Shown here one piece after another: positions 33,837-42,513 of a stretch of 64,000 bases of DNA. Location of the stretch: assembly GCF_041260665.1 (NCBI RefSeq), contig NZ_JBGCCT010000006.1, forward strand, positions 62,001 to 126,000, read 5' to 3'. The position numbers and the translations under genes are program-made. Source of the DNA: Catenulispora sp. GP43 (GTDB taxonomy: Bacteria; Actinomycetota; Actinomycetes; Streptomycetales; Catenulisporaceae). Below the pieces are notes generated by a model that saw only the letters and a program-made list of their open reading frames with translations, ran no database searches and was not told the DNA's origin. Numbering within the stretch: the first letter of the stretch is position 1; each line of letters begins with the position of its first letter.

Positions 33837-34963
33837 AGGATCACGAAGAAGCTCGACATCACGTCCGCGCGCCGGTCCGCCGGCGCCGCGCTGTTGATCG
33901 CCGTCAGCCCGCCGAGGAACGTCAGTCCCTGTCCGAGCCCGGCGAAGACCGTCGCGGCCAGCAGTAGGGCCAGCGAGGACGTGTTCCCGGCGATCGCCAG
34001 CGACACCAGCCCGAGCGCCAGCAGCGGCAGGCCCGCGATCTCCAGCCCCCGCGCCGAGCGTCCATAGCCGAGGACCTGCGCCGTCGCCGAGCAGGCCAGC
34101 AGCAGCGCCACCGCCGCGCCGCCGAGGAACAGGTTCTTGCTTCCGGACAGGGTCGCGACGTAGGTCGGGATCAGCGTCAGGAACAGGCCCACCACCGCGA
34201 ACGCCGCGAAGCACGCGGTCCCGCTGGTCGCGAACTCCGAGCGCAGCGCGGCCGGGATCTCCGGACGCCTCGGGCGCCACCGCGTGCGGGTGCTGTGCGC
34301 GGGCAGCGTCAGGACCAGGACGACGGCCGGTACCAGCAGCCCGATCTCCAGCACGAACGGGAACACCCGCGGCGCCGGGGCGTACTGCGCCAGGAACCCC
34401 GCCAGCAGCGGGCCGAACCCGAGGCCCCCGGCCGTGGCCACCGTCGAGACCAGCGCCGCCTTGCGCCGGTCGCCGCGCGGTTCGAGCTCGGTCAGCGTCG
34501 CGGTCAGCGGTCCGGTCGCCGCCCCGATCGCGACCCCCTGCAGGATGCGTCCGGCGAACAGCCACGCGGTGCTGGACGCCAGCGCGAACACCAGCGCCCC
34601 GCCCGCGGCGACGACCAGCGCCGGCAGCAGCATCACGCGATACCCGACGGCATCGGCGGCCGGTCCGACCACGAGCAGCGAGGGGATCAGGACCGCGACA
34701 TAGGCGGTGAAGATCAGCGTGAGCGTCAGCGGCGAGAAGCCGAACCGCGCCTCGTAGCCCTTGTACAGCGGCGTCGGCAGGTTCGTGCCGGTGAGCAGGA
34801 TCAGGAACGTGTACGCGGTGCCCCAGAACCGGATCCGCTTGCCCGCCGCCGACAGCGATGGCACCGATGGCGATGGCGCCGAAGGCGATGGCACCGAAAC
34901 CGGCGGCGAGCCCCCGCCCTCCAAAGGCCCGGCGTGTGCAGCAGTGAGGCGATCGAGCGCCAT
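33671..34963 (-). CDS. MFS transporter
   Basis: A 430-residue major facilitator with about 12 helices. The N-terminal helix AYTFLILLTGTNLPTPLYKGYEARFG and the motif-A-like loop ADAVGYRVML precede the conserved second-half helices. The N-terminus has a Ser/Pro repeat SVPSPSAPSPSVPSLS. Probably an efflux pump. It is divergent from an ArsR gene and the two 21-bp palindromes between them suggest repression by that regulator. Its 3' end overlaps the zinc permease gene in antisense. Confidence 0.9.
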   Translation of the reverse strand: MALDRLTAAHAGPLEGGGSPPVSVPSPSAPSPSVPSLSAAGKRIRFWGTAYTFLILLTGTNLPTPLYKGYEARFGFSPLTLTLIFTAYVAVLIPSLLVVGPAADAVGYRVMLLPALVVAAGGALVFALASSTAWLFAGRILQGVAIGAATGPLTATLTELEPRGDRRKAALVSTVATAGGLGFGPLLAGFLAQYAPAPRVFPFVLEIGLLVPAVVLVLTLPAHSTRTRWRPRRPEIPAALRSEFATSGTACFAAFAVVGLFLTLIPTYVATLSGSKNLFLGGAAVALLLACSATAQVLGYGRSARGLEIAGLPLLALGLVSLAIAGNTSSLALLLAATVFAGLGQGLTFLGGLTAINSAAPADRRADVMSSFFVILYLGVGVPVVGVGFVATRVGLLTAVQYFAWGAAVLCVVVLLVLVRLSARRRPTAR

Positions 34964-34981
34964 GAGCCCTCCCGTGGCAGC

Positions 34982-35028
34982 ATGTTCGGATATCTCGAAC
35001 ATAGCAGATGTTCGGGGATTCCGAACAT
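34982..35028. promoter_or_regulatory. Two 21-bp palindromic operators between MFS and ArsR genes
   Basis: ATGTTCG-N7-CGAACAT at 34982-35002 and ATGTTCGG-N5-CCGAACAT at 35008-35028, 26 bp centre-to-centre, lie between the divergent starts at 34963 and 35048. They are outward-facing relative to a LexA box. The neighbouring ArsR-family gene is the obvious candidate binder. Confidence 0.65.
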
Positions 35029-35047
35029 GATGCCCTAGGATGGGTCC

Positions 35048-35392
35048 ATGGCCAGCCGCACCGCCACCGAGCTCACCCACCCGCCGCGCGCCGAACTCCG
35101 CTTCACCGCTGTCATGGCGGCCTTGAGCGACCCGATGCGCCTGGCGATCGTCGCCCGCCTCGCCGAGGTCGAGCCGGACGGTGAGATGGCCTGCGGGGAG
35201 GTCCAGCTCCCGGTGAGCAAGTCGACCCAGAGCGGCCACTTCCGGACGCTGCGCGAAGCCGGCGTCATCCGCCAGCGGGACGAGGGGACCCGGCGGCTGA
35301 ACCGGTTGCGGCGCGCCGACCTCGACGAGCTGTTCCCGGGGCTGCTCGATCTGGCGATCCCGCAGGGGCGCGAGGTGTTGGCCGGGTTCTAG
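35048..35392 (+). CDS. ArsR-family transcriptional regulator
   Basis: A 114-residue winged-helix repressor. The helix-turn-helix reads LAIVARLAEVEPDGEMACGEV then SKSTQSGHFRTLREAGVIRQ. No ELCVCD-type cysteine pair is seen, so it is unlikely to be a classical arsenic or metal sensor; it belongs to the metal-independent group. It is divergent from the MFS gene, with two palindromes between. Confidence 0.9.
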   Translation: MASRTATELTHPPRAELRFTAVMAALSDPMRLAIVARLAEVEPDGEMACGEVQLPVSKSTQSGHFRTLREAGVIRQRDEGTRRLNRLRRADLDELFPGLLDLAIPQGREVLAGF

Positions 35393-35409
35393 CCGGGCCT
35401 AGCCGGGTT

Positions 35410-35892
35410 CTAACCGGCGGTCAGCGCCGCGGCGAGCGCGTCGAGCCCGCCGAAGGCTCGGGCCGCCCCGACGTGGTCGGTGTAGTCGCGCGATTCGATG
35501 ATCACGCCGTCGCGCACCCGCGTCACGAAGATGCAAGGCCACGAGAACGGTCGGCCCCCGCATACTCCCTCGTAGCGGAACTCGGTGATGACCACTTCCG
35601 GGTCGGCGGTCTCGTGCACATGGACATCGATCGCTGACAAGGTCTCGGCGGGGACGCGGGCGCCGGCGAAGTGCTCCCGGACGTCGGCGCGGCTCAGGCG
35701 GGGCGTGTCGCCGAGCGGGGAGAAGGGGTGCCGGACGTCGGTCGCCTCCCCGTACAGCGCGGCCAGCCGATCGAGCTGCTCTTCGCGCCGCGCGGGGTCG
35801 AGGCCGGGGTCGGCGGACAGGGAGACCAGGCGGCTCACTTCAGCGGACAGGGTTCTGACGACGTCGGCGGGGGTCGGTGCGCTGCTGATCAT
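35410..35892 (-). CDS. SnoaL/NTF2-like protein
   Basis: A 160-residue cone-fold protein: RLAALYGEATDVRHPFSP followed by the strands TEFRYEGVCGGRPFSWPCIFVTRVRDGVIIESRDYTDH, typical of SnoaL-like or steroid-isomerase-like families. Catalytic pocket residues cannot be assigned. It is divergent from a TetR gene with an operator-like pair of GAGTC repeats between them, suggesting TetR control. Confidence 0.82.
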   Translation of the reverse strand: MISSAPTPADVVRTLSAEVSRLVSLSADPGLDPARREEQLDRLAALYGEATDVRHPFSPLGDTPRLSRADVREHFAGARVPAETLSAIDVHVHETADPEVVITEFRYEGVCGGRPFSWPCIFVTRVRDGVIIESRDYTDHVGAARAFGGLDALAAALTAG

Positions 35893-35905
35893 GCTCGCTC
35901 CTTTT

Positions 35906-35947
35906 CGGAGTCTTGACTCCGTTTAACGTACCAGAGTCCTGACTCCG
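35906..35947. promoter_or_regulatory. Paired TetR-type operators
   Basis: CGGAGTC-TT-GACTCCG at 35906-35921 and CAGAGTC-CT-GACTCCG at 35932-35947, two near-identical inverted repeats 26 bp apart, lie between the divergent SnoaL-like and TetR genes. Confidence 0.7.
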
Positions 35948-35989
35948 GATATAGTGCGGGCCGGACCCGTCATCTTTTGGGAGAACCCC

Positions 35990-36538
35990 ATGCGCACCGA
36001 CGCCCGCCTCAACCGCGAGCGCATCCTCACCGCGGCCGAGGAAGTCTTCGGCGCACAGGGCAGCGCCGGCTCCACCGAGGAGGTCGCGCGGCGCGCGGAA
36101 GTGGGCATCGCGACCGTCTTCCGCCACTTCCCGACCAAGGACCAGCTGATCGAGGCCACGCTGGTCCGCAGCTTCGAGCGCCGCATCGAGTTGGCCCGGC
36201 AGCTGGCCTCGGCCGCCGAGCCCGGGGATGCGCTGCGCACCCTGGTCCGCGCGATGATCGAGGACGGGCCGACGAAGATCACCCTCGCCACCCTGCTCTC
36301 GTCCGACGGCGCCGTCCCGCCTGCCGCCGAGGAGGCCTCCCACCGGCTTCGCGAAGCCGTGGGCGTGGTGCTTCAGCGGGCGCAGCAGGCGAATGCTGTC
36401 CGCTCCGCAGTCACCGTCGACGAGGTGTACTTCCTCGTTCGCGGTCTCGCCCAAGCCGCGGCGGCCTCCCCGGTTTCAGAGGCGACGATGAACGGTGCGA
36501 TCGACGTGGTGCTCACCGGGCTCGCCGGCTCGGGCTGA
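35990..36538 (+). CDS. TetR-family regulator
   Basis: A 182-residue regulator. The N-terminal HTH reads RERILTAAEEVFGAQGSAGSTEEVARRAEVGIATVFRHFPTKDQLIEATL. The C-terminal helical domain is effector-type. ATG 35990 follows a GGGAG site. It is divergent from the SnoaL-like gene and may repress it through the paired GAGTC operators. Confidence 0.92.
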   Translation: MRTDARLNRERILTAAEEVFGAQGSAGSTEEVARRAEVGIATVFRHFPTKDQLIEATLVRSFERRIELARQLASAAEPGDALRTLVRAMIEDGPTKITLATLLSSDGAVPPAAEEASHRLREAVGVVLQRAQQANAVRSAVTVDEVYFLVRGLAQAAAASPVSEATMNGAIDVVLTGLAGSG

Positions 36539-36550
36539 GTCTCTGCGTGC

Positions 36551-37279
36551 TTACTCCGACGCGCCCAAGAACCGCACCGGCAACGCACTCTCCACCACAT
36601 CCCCGTCCTGACCCCGCCGCACCGAGTACGCCCGCCCCTCGGGCCGGTCCGCGACGACCTCCGCCGGCTCGTCGTCCACGAAGTGCACGGCGACCCCGTC
36701 GTCGCACGCGAACCCGTCTGGCAGCGTCCCGTCCTGCACCAGGCGCTGGAACAGTGGCCGCCGCCGTGCCTCCGACTCGTAGTGCGGGCAGTACGAGCCC
36801 TTCAACATCCCCAGCCCGTCGGTGAACGGGCGCAGGACCGGGCCGAAGGAGTCGGTGGTGCCGCCCTCGAACCAGCAGATGCCGCCGGCGCTGGAGCCCA
36901 GCAGGACCACGCCGGCGTTCCAGGCCTTGCGGAAGACGTCGTCGAGGCCGTGGACGCGCCAGACCGCCAGCATGTTCGCCACGCTCCCGCCGCCGACCCA
37001 GATGACGTCCTGCGACAGCAGGAAGTCTTCGGGGTCTGCGACGTTCGGCATCGGGAACAGGGCCAGGTGCCGGACCTCCGCCGGGCCGTCGGCGAGACGG
37101 TCGTAGAAGCGCACTGTGGCGGCGGGGCTGTCGCCTTCGGCGGTGTTCAGTACGCACATCCTCGGCCGCGGCTTGCCGCTGAGCCTCATCGCCTGCTCGA
37201 AGTAGAGCGGGAGGGTCTCGCGGGGCATGAGGGCCCCGCCGCCGATAGCCAGGATGTGCTTGCGTCCGTCTGCAGCCAT
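36551..37279 (-). CDS. Peptidase S51 (peptidase E-like)
   Basis: A 242-residue protein of the S51 family. The nucleophile block is GSSAGGICWF; upstream, QDVIWVGGGSVANMLAVW matches the glycine-rich segment of dipeptidase E and cyanophycinase. It may cleave Asp-X dipeptides or act on peptides in storage metabolism. ATG 37279 gives AADGRKHILAIGGG at the start. It ends 12 bp from the convergent TetR stop. Confidence 0.85.
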   Translation of the reverse strand: MAADGRKHILAIGGGALMPRETLPLYFEQAMRLSGKPRPRMCVLNTAEGDSPAATVRFYDRLADGPAEVRHLALFPMPNVADPEDFLLSQDVIWVGGGSVANMLAVWRVHGLDDVFRKAWNAGVVLLGSSAGGICWFEGGTTDSFGPVLRPFTDGLGMLKGSYCPHYESEARRRPLFQRLVQDGTLPDGFACDDGVAVHFVDDEPAEVVADRPEGRAYSVRRGQDGDVVESALPVRFLGASE

Positions 37280-37466
37280 GGGCCAGACCGTAACGCACCT
37301 CAAAACCGCAGCCCCAGGGGCCTGCCGGGGTCAGAAGTTGCGCGGTGGCGTTCGTCGAGGCAGGCTGGCCCGCGAAGCGGTGCCGCCGCAGGGTTTCCTC
37401 AACGCGGCGCGCCGTGGCCCCCGCTCAAACGGCCCCTCACCCGGTGCCGACGTTAGTTTGGTGCCC

Positions 37467-38291
37467 ATGGACGCGATCGACGTTGCGGAGCTGGCCTTGA
37501 GTCTTCCGGACATTGACCCCTCGCAGCCCAGTCCGGCGCGCATCTACGACTTCTGGCTCGGCGGCAGCCAGAACTTCGAGGCGGACCGCGAGGCCGGGCG
37601 GCGGGCCGCCGACGCCATGCCCACGCTGGTCGGGGCGATCCGGGCCAACCGCGCCTTCCTCGGGCGGGTGGTGCGCCATCTGGTCGGCACGGCCGGCATC
37701 AGCCAGTTCCTGGACCTCGGGTCCGGTGTGCCGACCGTGGGCAACGTCCACGAGGTGGCGATGGAGCTCGATCCCGAGGCGCGCGTCGTCTACGTGGACG
37801 TGGACCAGGTCGCCATCGCGCATGCCCGCATGCTGCTGTCCCAGACCCCCAACGCGGTGGCGATCCTGGCGGATCTGCGGCGTCCCGACAGCGTGCTGGC
37901 GCATCCCCTGCTGCGGCAGACGCTGGACCTGTCCAAGCCGGTCGCCGTCCTGATGAACGCGGTCCTGCACTTCGTCCCCGACGGCGACGACCCGGCCGGC
38001 ATCGTCTCGGCCTACGTCGACGCCGTCGCGCCGGGCAGCTACCTGGCGCTGTCGCACGCGGCCCCGGACCTGGCGCACCCCGGCGAGCAGCAGCAGATGC
38101 TGGACGACTACCAGCGCTCCACGCGGGTGCCGTTCATCAACCGGGAGCCCGAGGTGATCCAGGGGTGGCTGGCCGGCCTGGAGATCCAGCCGCCCGGGCT
38201 GGTCACCGTCGACCAGTGGCAGCCGGAGCCGACCGCCGCCGAGACGCCGATCTTGCGCACCTACGGTGTGTTGGCGCGCAAGCCGGCGTAG
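37467..38291 (+). CDS. SAM-dependent methyltransferase, DUF574 (PF04672) type
   Basis: A 274-residue protein with the family's start PSPARIYDFWLGGSQNFEADR, the SAM-binding motif QFLDLGSGVPTVGNVHE and VVYVDVDQVAIAHARMLL. These proteins are expanded in actinomycetes; the substrates are mostly unknown. ATG 37467 is used (a GTG six bases earlier is possible). It is convergent with the Pls-type gene. Confidence 0.9.
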   Translation: MDAIDVAELALSLPDIDPSQPSPARIYDFWLGGSQNFEADREAGRRAADAMPTLVGAIRANRAFLGRVVRHLVGTAGISQFLDLGSGVPTVGNVHEVAMELDPEARVVYVDVDQVAIAHARMLLSQTPNAVAILADLRRPDSVLAHPLLRQTLDLSKPVAVLMNAVLHFVPDGDDPAGIVSAYVDAVAPGSYLALSHAAPDLAHPGEQQQMLDDYQRSTRVPFINREPEVIQGWLAGLEIQPPGLVTVDQWQPEPTAAETPILRTYGVLARKPA

Positions 38292-38312
38292 GCGGGCGTC
38301 CCAATCCTCGAC

Positions 38313-41300
38313 CTAGTCCTCGGAATCCCAGTGCGCCACGGGGTTCCCGTGCCACCGGGTCCCGGCACGCAGCCGGTCGCCGCGCATCACCAGTGAGTAC
38401 GGTCCGGCGACCGCCGCGTCGTCGAGCTGCGTGCCCGGCAGCGCGATGGCGTGCGGTCCGAGGGTCGCGCCGCGTCCCAGCCGTACCGTGTCCATCCGCA
38501 TCAGACGGTCCTGGAACAGGTGCGTCTGCAACACCACGCCGCGGTTGACGGTCGCGCCGTCGCCCAACGTCACCAGGTCCGTCTCGGGCAGCCAGTGGCT
38601 CTCGCACCACACACCCTTCCCGATCCGGGCCCCCAGGCTGCGCATCCACATGTTCATGAACGGCGTCCCGATCAGCGACGCCCCGAGCCAGGGCATCCCC
38701 AGCTCCTCGATGAACGTGTCGAACAGCTCGTTGCGCCACACGAACGAGCTCCACAGCGGCCTCTGCCCGACCCGGAACCGGCCGACGAGTACCCACTTGG
38801 CCAGCGTCGTCAGCAGGCAGGCGACCACGCCGGTGGCCAGCAGCAGCCCCATCGCGGCCGGCAGCGCGCCGTAGAGTCCGAGCTTGTCGTACGCGGCCTG
38901 CACCCCTATCACCGCCAGGTCCGCCAGCAGGACCGTCAGGAACAACGGCAGCCAGCGGCACAGCTCCACGAAGGCGCGCGCCGCCACCAGCCGGAACGGC
39001 GGGTCGTAGGTCCGCGCCGTGTTCTCCCCGCCCTCCACCTGCCGCTGCACGGTGAACGCCGGCCGGCCCAGCCACGAGTCGCCGGGGGAGGTGCGCGGCG
39101 GGGTGTCGGAGTGCACGCCGATCAGCGACTCGTCGGCGACCCGCCGGAACGGCCCGACCATGCCGGAGTTGCCGACGAACGCCCGCTTCCCGACATGCGC
39201 CGGTCCCAGCCGCAGCCAGCCGCCGCGGATCTCGAACGGCGCGATCAGCGTGTCGTCGGCCAGGAACGCGTGGTCGTCGACCGCCATCAGGCTGGGCAGC
39301 GCCAGCACCGTCGAGGCCTCCACGCGCCGCCCGATCCGCGCGCCCAGCATCCGCAGCCACACCGGCGTGGCCAGGCTGGCGTAGAGCGGGAACAGCGCGA
39401 CCCGCGAGGTCTCCATCAGCCGGTGCACCACCCACACGTTCCACGCGACGCGGCCGTGCGCGGAGTACACCCCCGGCACGATCTTGCGCGACAGTATCCG
39501 CACCACCACGGCGGTCAGCAGCATGTAGCAGACCACGGTGACTATGGTGAACGGCACCGACGACAGCAGTATCAGATCGGCCAGCGCGCCGGGCTCGGGA
39601 TGCGCTCCGCGCCACAGGTAGAGCGCCACCAGGGCCGGCGCCGCCGCGAACAAGGGCAGCAGCTGCATCATCGGCAGCGTGATCATGTAGGCCGGGGTCC
39701 AGATCCGGGACTGGCGGTACTGCGGCGGCGGCCACTTGAACGTCGGCGCGTTCTCGTCGCGCCGCGCCGGGGTGCCGTGCCAGCGCTCGCCTTCCGGGAC
39801 GGTGCCGGACACGCAGCTGCCGGACGTGACCTCCGCGCCGGCGCCGATGTCCGCGCCGGGCATCAGCATCGACCGGGTCCCGACCGAGGCGTGCGGACCG
39901 ACCCGGATGCCGCCGACGTGCAGCAGGTCGCCCTCGATCCACCAGCCCGCGCAGTCCACCTCGGGCTCCAGGACCGCGCCGTCCCCGTACGCGGCCATGC
40001 CGGTCACCGGCGGCAGCGAGTGCAACTGGACGTCGCGCCCGACCCGGCACCCCAGTATCCGCGCGTAGTGGGACGCCATCGGGGTGCCGGCGACCCCGGC
40101 CAGGCTGAACGCGCCGACCAGCCGCTCGGCGGTCCACAGCCGCAGGTGCGTCCAGCCGCCGCGGTGGTAGGAGCCGGGCTGCAGGTTGTGCGTGAACACC
40201 CGCGCGCCCAGACCGCTGATCACCACCCGCGCCGGGGCGCTGCCCAGGGCCAGCCAGCCGCCGACGATCAGCCACCAGGAGGTGTGCGGGGCCCACTTCA
40301 CCGGGCCGATGATGTCGTCCATCGCGGCGATCCCGAGCACCCACGGTATGGCCGTGACGACGAACAGGACCGCCAGCACCACAGCCTGGTAGAGCCCGGC
40401 GGTGGCGGGCGTCAGGTGCACGCGGCGGTGCCGCACCCGCGGCTTGCCGCCCTGGCCGCCGGCTCGGTCCGAGGCGTCCAGGAACCGCGCCAGCTCCGGC
40501 AGCTTCGGGTGCTGATACAGGTCCTTGACGGTGAACCCGGGGAACCGGTCGCGCATCTCGCCGACCAGCCGCGCCGCGGTGAGACTGCTGCCGCCCAGGC
40601 CGAAGAAGTCGCTGTCGGCCTCGGCCGGGACGCCCAGTAGCCGTTGCCACTGTTCGGCTATCCAGCCCGCGGTGCCGCCCAGGCCCGCGGCCGATCCGGC
40701 CGCGCCGGCGTCCTGGCCTGGCAGCGGCCAGGGCAGAGCCTTGCGGTCGACCTTGCCGGAGGTGCGGGTCGGGAGGTCGTCGACCAGGGCCAGCACCGGG
40801 ACCAGTGCCGGAGGGAGGCGCTGGAGCAGCAGCTCGCGCGCCGCGTTCTTGTCGAAGGTGCTTGGGGCACCGCTGTCAGCGGAGCGCTGGTGCGGGATCG
40901 CGCCCGGCTGCGGCGCCGGGCCGTCGACGACGAGGTAGCCGACAAGCACCTGCCCGCCGGCCGGGCTGTCCTTGACCGCCGCGGCGGCCGCGCGCACCCC
41001 GGGCAGCGCCTGCAGCGCCGCGTCCACCTCGCCGAGCTCGATCCGCCGGCCGCCGATCTTCACCTGCTCGTCGGCCCGGCCGACGAAGATCAGCCCTTCG
41101 CGCTCGGCGCGAACCAGGTCGCCGGTGCGGTAGACGCGCGGGCTGCCCAGGGCCGGGTGCGGCGCGAACTTCTCGGCGTCCTTGGCCGGGTCCAGGTAGC
41201 GTGCGGTGCCGACACCGCTGATCAGCAGCTCGCCGGTCTGGCCCCACGGCACCGGCCGGCCCTGGGCGTCGACCACGGCCAGCTCCCAGCCGTCCAGCGG

Positions 41301-42311
41301 CGTCCCGATCCGCACCGGCGACCCGGCGCGCATCAGCGAGGCGCAGGCCACGACCGTGGCCTCGGTCGGGCCGTACGTGTTCCAGAACTCCCGGCCCGGC
41401 ACCGCCAGCCGCTCGACCAGCTCCGGCGGGCACGACTCGCCGCCGACGATCAGCAGCCGGACCCGCTCCAGGGCCTCGGCGGGCCACAGCGCCACCAGCG
41501 TGGGCACCGTGGAGACCACGGTGATGCCGCGCTCGACGAGCCACGGCCCCAGGTCGGTGCCGGCCTTCACCAGCGAACGCGGCGCCGGGACCAGGCACGC
41601 GCCGTGCCGCCAGGCCAGCCACATCTCCTCGCACGAGGCGTCGAAGGCGACCGACAGCCCGGCCAGCACCCGGTCGCCGGGACCCAGCGGACGCTCGCGC
41701 AGGAACAGCCGCGCCTCGGCGTCCACGAACGCGGCGGCCGAACGGTGCGAGACCGCGACGCCCTTGGGCCGCCCGGTCGTCCCCGAGGTGAAGATCACCC
41801 ACGCGTCGTCGCTCAGCGCCGGCGGCCCCGGCCGGCGCCCGGGCGTCCCGGGCCCGGGACGGATCGAGCGGCCCTCGCCGAGCACCGCGCACACCGAGGC
41901 GTCCTGCCAGATCATGTCCGCGCGCTCGTCCGGGTCGTCGACGTCGACCGGCACATAGGCGGCCCCGGCGACCAGCACGGCCAGGATCGCCACATACAGG
42001 TCGAGGGTCCCGGACGGAACGCGCACGCCGACCTTGTCGCCGGGCCCGATGCCGCGCCCGCGCAGTGTGTCGGCCAGCGCCGCGACCGCGCCGCGCAGCG
42101 CGCGGTAGGTCAGCGCCGAGCCCGCCGCTTCCAGAGCCGGCGCTTCGGGGTGAAGGGATGCCGTCGCATCGAGGACGTCGACCAGGGTCCGCGCCGGCGC
42201 GGCTCCCGCCACCGGCCAGACCGCATGGGCTGTATCGGTCGCGAAGGCTGGTGAAGCCGGCAGGAGGTGCCCGAGGGGCATGGTGGTGACCGTGTCCTGG
42301 GTGGGTTGCAT
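38313..42311 (-). CDS. Pls/PosA-type single-module peptide synthetase (candidate epsilon-poly-lysine synthetase)
   Basis: A 1332-residue fused membrane enzyme. Residues about 40-540 are an adenylation domain (IFTSGTTGRPKG 173-184, YRTGDL 394-399, Lys520). Aligned to GrsA, binding-pocket residues read D224 A225 E228 S267 I288 G290 T312 V320 V321 K520, close to the lysine code DAESIGSVCK as I recall it. About 555-615 is a carrier domain (FFGLGGSSL). No condensation or thioesterase domain is present. Residues 640-1332 alternate transmembrane helices with left-handed beta-helix-like blocks (GDGAVLEPEVD, LGRGATLGPHAIAL). This is the Pls/PosA architecture that makes epsilon-poly-lysine. It is divergent from a methyltransferase. 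Confidence 0.88.
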   Translation of the reverse strand: MQPTQDTVTTMPLGHLLPASPAFATDTAHAVWPVAGAAPARTLVDVLDATASLHPEAPALEAAGSALTYRALRGAVAALADTLRGRGIGPGDKVGVRVPSGTLDLYVAILAVLVAGAAYVPVDVDDPDERADMIWQDASVCAVLGEGRSIRPGPGTPGRRPGPPALSDDAWVIFTSGTTGRPKGVAVSHRSAAAFVDAEARLFLRERPLGPGDRVLAGLSVAFDASCEEMWLAWRHGACLVPAPRSLVKAGTDLGPWLVERGITVVSTVPTLVALWPAEALERVRLLIVGGESCPPELVERLAVPGREFWNTYGPTEATVVACASLMRAGSPVRIGTPLDGWELAVVDAQGRPVPWGQTGELLISGVGTARYLDPAKDAEKFAPHPALGSPRVYRTGDLVRAEREGLIFVGRADEQVKIGGRRIELGEVDAALQALPGVRAAAAAVKDSPAGGQVLVGYLVVDGPAPQPGAIPHQRSADSGAPSTFDKNAARELLLQRLPPALVPVLALVDDLPTRTSGKVDRKALPWPLPGQDAGAAGSAAGLGGTAGWIAEQWQRLLGVPAEADSDFFGLGGSSLTAARLVGEMRDRFPGFTVKDLYQHPKLPELARFLDASDRAGGQGGKPRVRHRRVHLTPATAGLYQAVVLAVLFVVTAIPWVLGIAAMDDIIGPVKWAPHTSWWLIVGGWLALGSAPARVVISGLGARVFTHNLQPGSYHRGGWTHLRLWTAERLVGAFSLAGVAGTPMASHYARILGCRVGRDVQLHSLPPVTGMAAYGDGAVLEPEVDCAGWWIEGDLLHVGGIRVGPHASVGTRSMLMPGADIGAGAEVTSGSCVSGTVPEGERWHGTPARRDENAPTFKWPPPQYRQSRIWTPAYMITLPMMQLLPLFAAAPALVALYLWRGAHPEPGALADLILLSSVPFTIVTVVCYMLLTAVVVRILSRKIVPGVYSAHGRVAWNVWVVHRLMETSRVALFPLYASLATPVWLRMLGARIGRRVEASTVLALPSLMAVDDHAFLADDTLIAPFEIRGGWLRLGPAHVGKRAFVGNSGMVGPFRRVADESLIGVHSDTPPRTSPGDSWLGRPAFTVQRQVEGGENTARTYDPPFRLVAARAFVELCRWLPLFLTVLLADLAVIGVQAAYDKLGLYGALPAAMGLLLATGVVACLLTTLAKWVLVGRFRVGQRPLWSSFVWRNELFDTFIEELGMPWLGASLIGTPFMNMWMRSLGARIGKGVWCESHWLPETDLVTLGDGATVNRGVVLQTHLFQDRLMRMDTVRLGRGATLGPHAIALPGTQLDDAAVAGPYSLVMRGDRLRAGTRWHGNPVAHWDSED

Positions 42312-42513
42312 GAAGTTTTTCTCGAGTCGTCGTAGCCGTTGATGACGTCAGGCCCGGCAGCCCTCGGGTGGCGACGCGACCGGCCATGCTCGTCCCATTA
42401 TGGCCGTCCGCTTGGTAAGAACGGCGTTAAGAACTCCTAAAGAGAGTAGTAGCGGAGAGCATGCGATAGGTTCCAGCGACCATAACGAGCCCGGGGACGT
42501 TGAGGGAGTTGGC

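Noticed and set aside
34982-35028. GTTCG/CGAAC halves considered as LexA boxes
   Set aside because: The half-sites are in outward order (GTTCG first), opposite to the LexA consensus, and fit the adjacent ArsR better.
38203-40650. Second long minus-strand frame overlapping the synthetase in another frame
   Set aside because: The synthetase frame carries all NRPS motifs; the other frame is Arg/Gly-rich shadow sequence.
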